From positions 1-5,626 of the forward strand of contig JAHDSP010000480.1 in the NCBI GenBank assembly GCA_018432645.1: a stretch of DNA of 5,626 bases, given 5' to 3'. Origin of the DNA: Bacteroidales bacterium. GTDB taxonomy: Bacteria > Bacteroidota > Bacteroidia > Bacteroidales > DTU049. Shown piece by piece: positions 5,037-5,626 of this stretch. The first letter of the stretch is position 1. Each line of letters opens with the position of its first letter. The position numbers and the translations under genes were made by a program. The notes beneath the pieces are model-generated. The model was not told where the DNA came from. It saw only the letters and a list, made by a program, of their open reading frames with translations, and searched no databases.

Positions 5037-5625
5037 AAGAGTTTTAGATTTTTTCTTTTCAATAGTATTTTTAATTATTTTAATGCCTTTTTTTATTATT
5101 ATAGCATTATTGATAATAATCGATGATGGATTCCCAATAATGTACAGACAAACAAGGGTAGGTAAAAATGGTAATTTTTTTAAAATTTTAAAATTCAGAA
5201 CAATGAAAAAAAATGCTGATGCCTTAAGTAAGATAACCATTGGCGACAAAGATCCTCGTATTACAAAAATTGGATATGTTTTGAGAAAATATAAAATTGA
5301 TGAATTACCACAACTTTGGAATATTTTAAAAGGTGAAATGAGTTTCATAGGTCCTAGACCAGAAGTGCCAGAATATGTGGCATTGTATAATACTAAGCAG
5401 AGAGATGTTCTAAAAGTACGTCCAGGATTATCTGATTATGCTTCTTTAGATTATATTAATGAAAACGAAATATTATCTAAGTATTCAACCCCTGAGGAAG
5501 CATATATCAATATTGTTATGCCTCAAAAACTGCAATTAAGTTTAAAATATATACACGACATGTCTCTAAAAACAGATTTTAATATTACTATTAAAACTAT
5601 TGCTAAAATCATTAAAAATAATTGA
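5017..5625 (+). CDS. Small monotopic phosphoglycosyltransferase (PglC/WcaJ catalytic-domain type)
   Basis: A 202-residue enzyme that should transfer a sugar-1-phosphate from a UDP-sugar to undecaprenyl phosphate on the inner face of the cytoplasmic membrane, the first step of glycan assembly. KRVLDFFFS (7-15) leads into one re-entrant hydrophobic segment (about 10-35) broken at P24. Then come YRQTRVGKNGNFF (43-55), KFRTM (59-63), DPRITKIG (79-86), KIDELPQLWN (93-102) with the catalytic D95-E96 pair, KGEMSFIGPRPE (105-116) and RPGLSDYASL. This is the minimal catalytic form without the extra N-terminal helices of WcaJ or WbaP. I chose the ATG at 5017 over the in-frame ATG at 4996, because MKYAIIKRVLD matches the usual family start and the longer form only adds seven residues. 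It overlaps the aminotransferase by 20 bases, suggesting coupling. It ends one base before the window edge, so the rest of the cluster is not visible. Confidence 0.94.
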   Translation: MKYAIIKRVLDFFFSIVFLIILMPFFIIIALLIIIDDGFPIMYRQTRVGKNGNFFKILKFRTMKKNADALSKITIGDKDPRITKIGYVLRKYKIDELPQLWNILKGEMSFIGPRPEVPEYVALYNTKQRDVLKVRPGLSDYASLDYINENEILSKYSTPEEAYINIVMPQKLQLSLKYIHDMSLKTDFNITIKTIAKIIKNN

Positions 5626-5626
5626 A

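Noticed and set aside
5007..5348. Minus-strand open frame of 113 residues opposite the phosphoglycosyltransferase
   Set aside because: The plus strand carries all conserved PGT motifs; the reverse product is Lys/Ile-rich without recognisable features.
1..5626. tRNA, rRNA or CRISPR array
   Set aside because: No cloverleaf-like GC-rich segment, rRNA-like stretch or regularly spaced repeat was seen on reading the window.

Overview
The window is very AT-rich (about 30% GC by eye) and most likely comes from a member of the Bacteroidota. The evidence is a lipoprotein whose two halves resemble the GldN/PorN family of that phylum, a stand-alone membrane-anchored PASTA protein of a kind common there, A-rich translation starts without Shine-Dalgarno sites, and promoter-like TAnnTTTG elements. 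The genus cannot be named from the sequence.

Layout. The left edge (1-198, minus) holds the first 66 codons of a probable zinc-ribbon transposase that runs out of the window. Bases 199-374 are non-coding and contain two adjacent long palindromes (245-269 and 271-303), the second probably a terminator, plus a short C/T-rich segment. A four-gene minus-strand block follows, transcribed from right to left: a PASTA-domain membrane protein (3675-3058), a lipoprotein with two GldN-like repeats (3030-2074), a PflX-type radical SAM protein (2087-1164, overlapping the lipoprotein by 14 bases) and a family 2 glycosyltransferase (1124-375). Close spacing, one overlap and a single terminator-like hairpin at the end suggest one operon.

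A 149-base divergent intergenic region (3676-3824) separates this block from a plus-strand pair: a DegT-type sugar aminotransferase (3825-5036) and a small monotopic phosphoglycosyltransferase (5017-5625, overlapping by 20 bases). These two would supply an amino-deoxy-sugar nucleotide and transfer a sugar phosphate to undecaprenyl phosphate, the first membrane step of glycan assembly. They are probably the first genes of a surface-glycan cluster that continues to the right.

The most unusual item is the two-repeat GldN-like lipoprotein, translationally overlapped with a PflX-type radical SAM enzyme whose substrate is not known. The rest is recognisable machinery for the cell envelope and glycans. 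I do not see a clearly new defence or mobile system.
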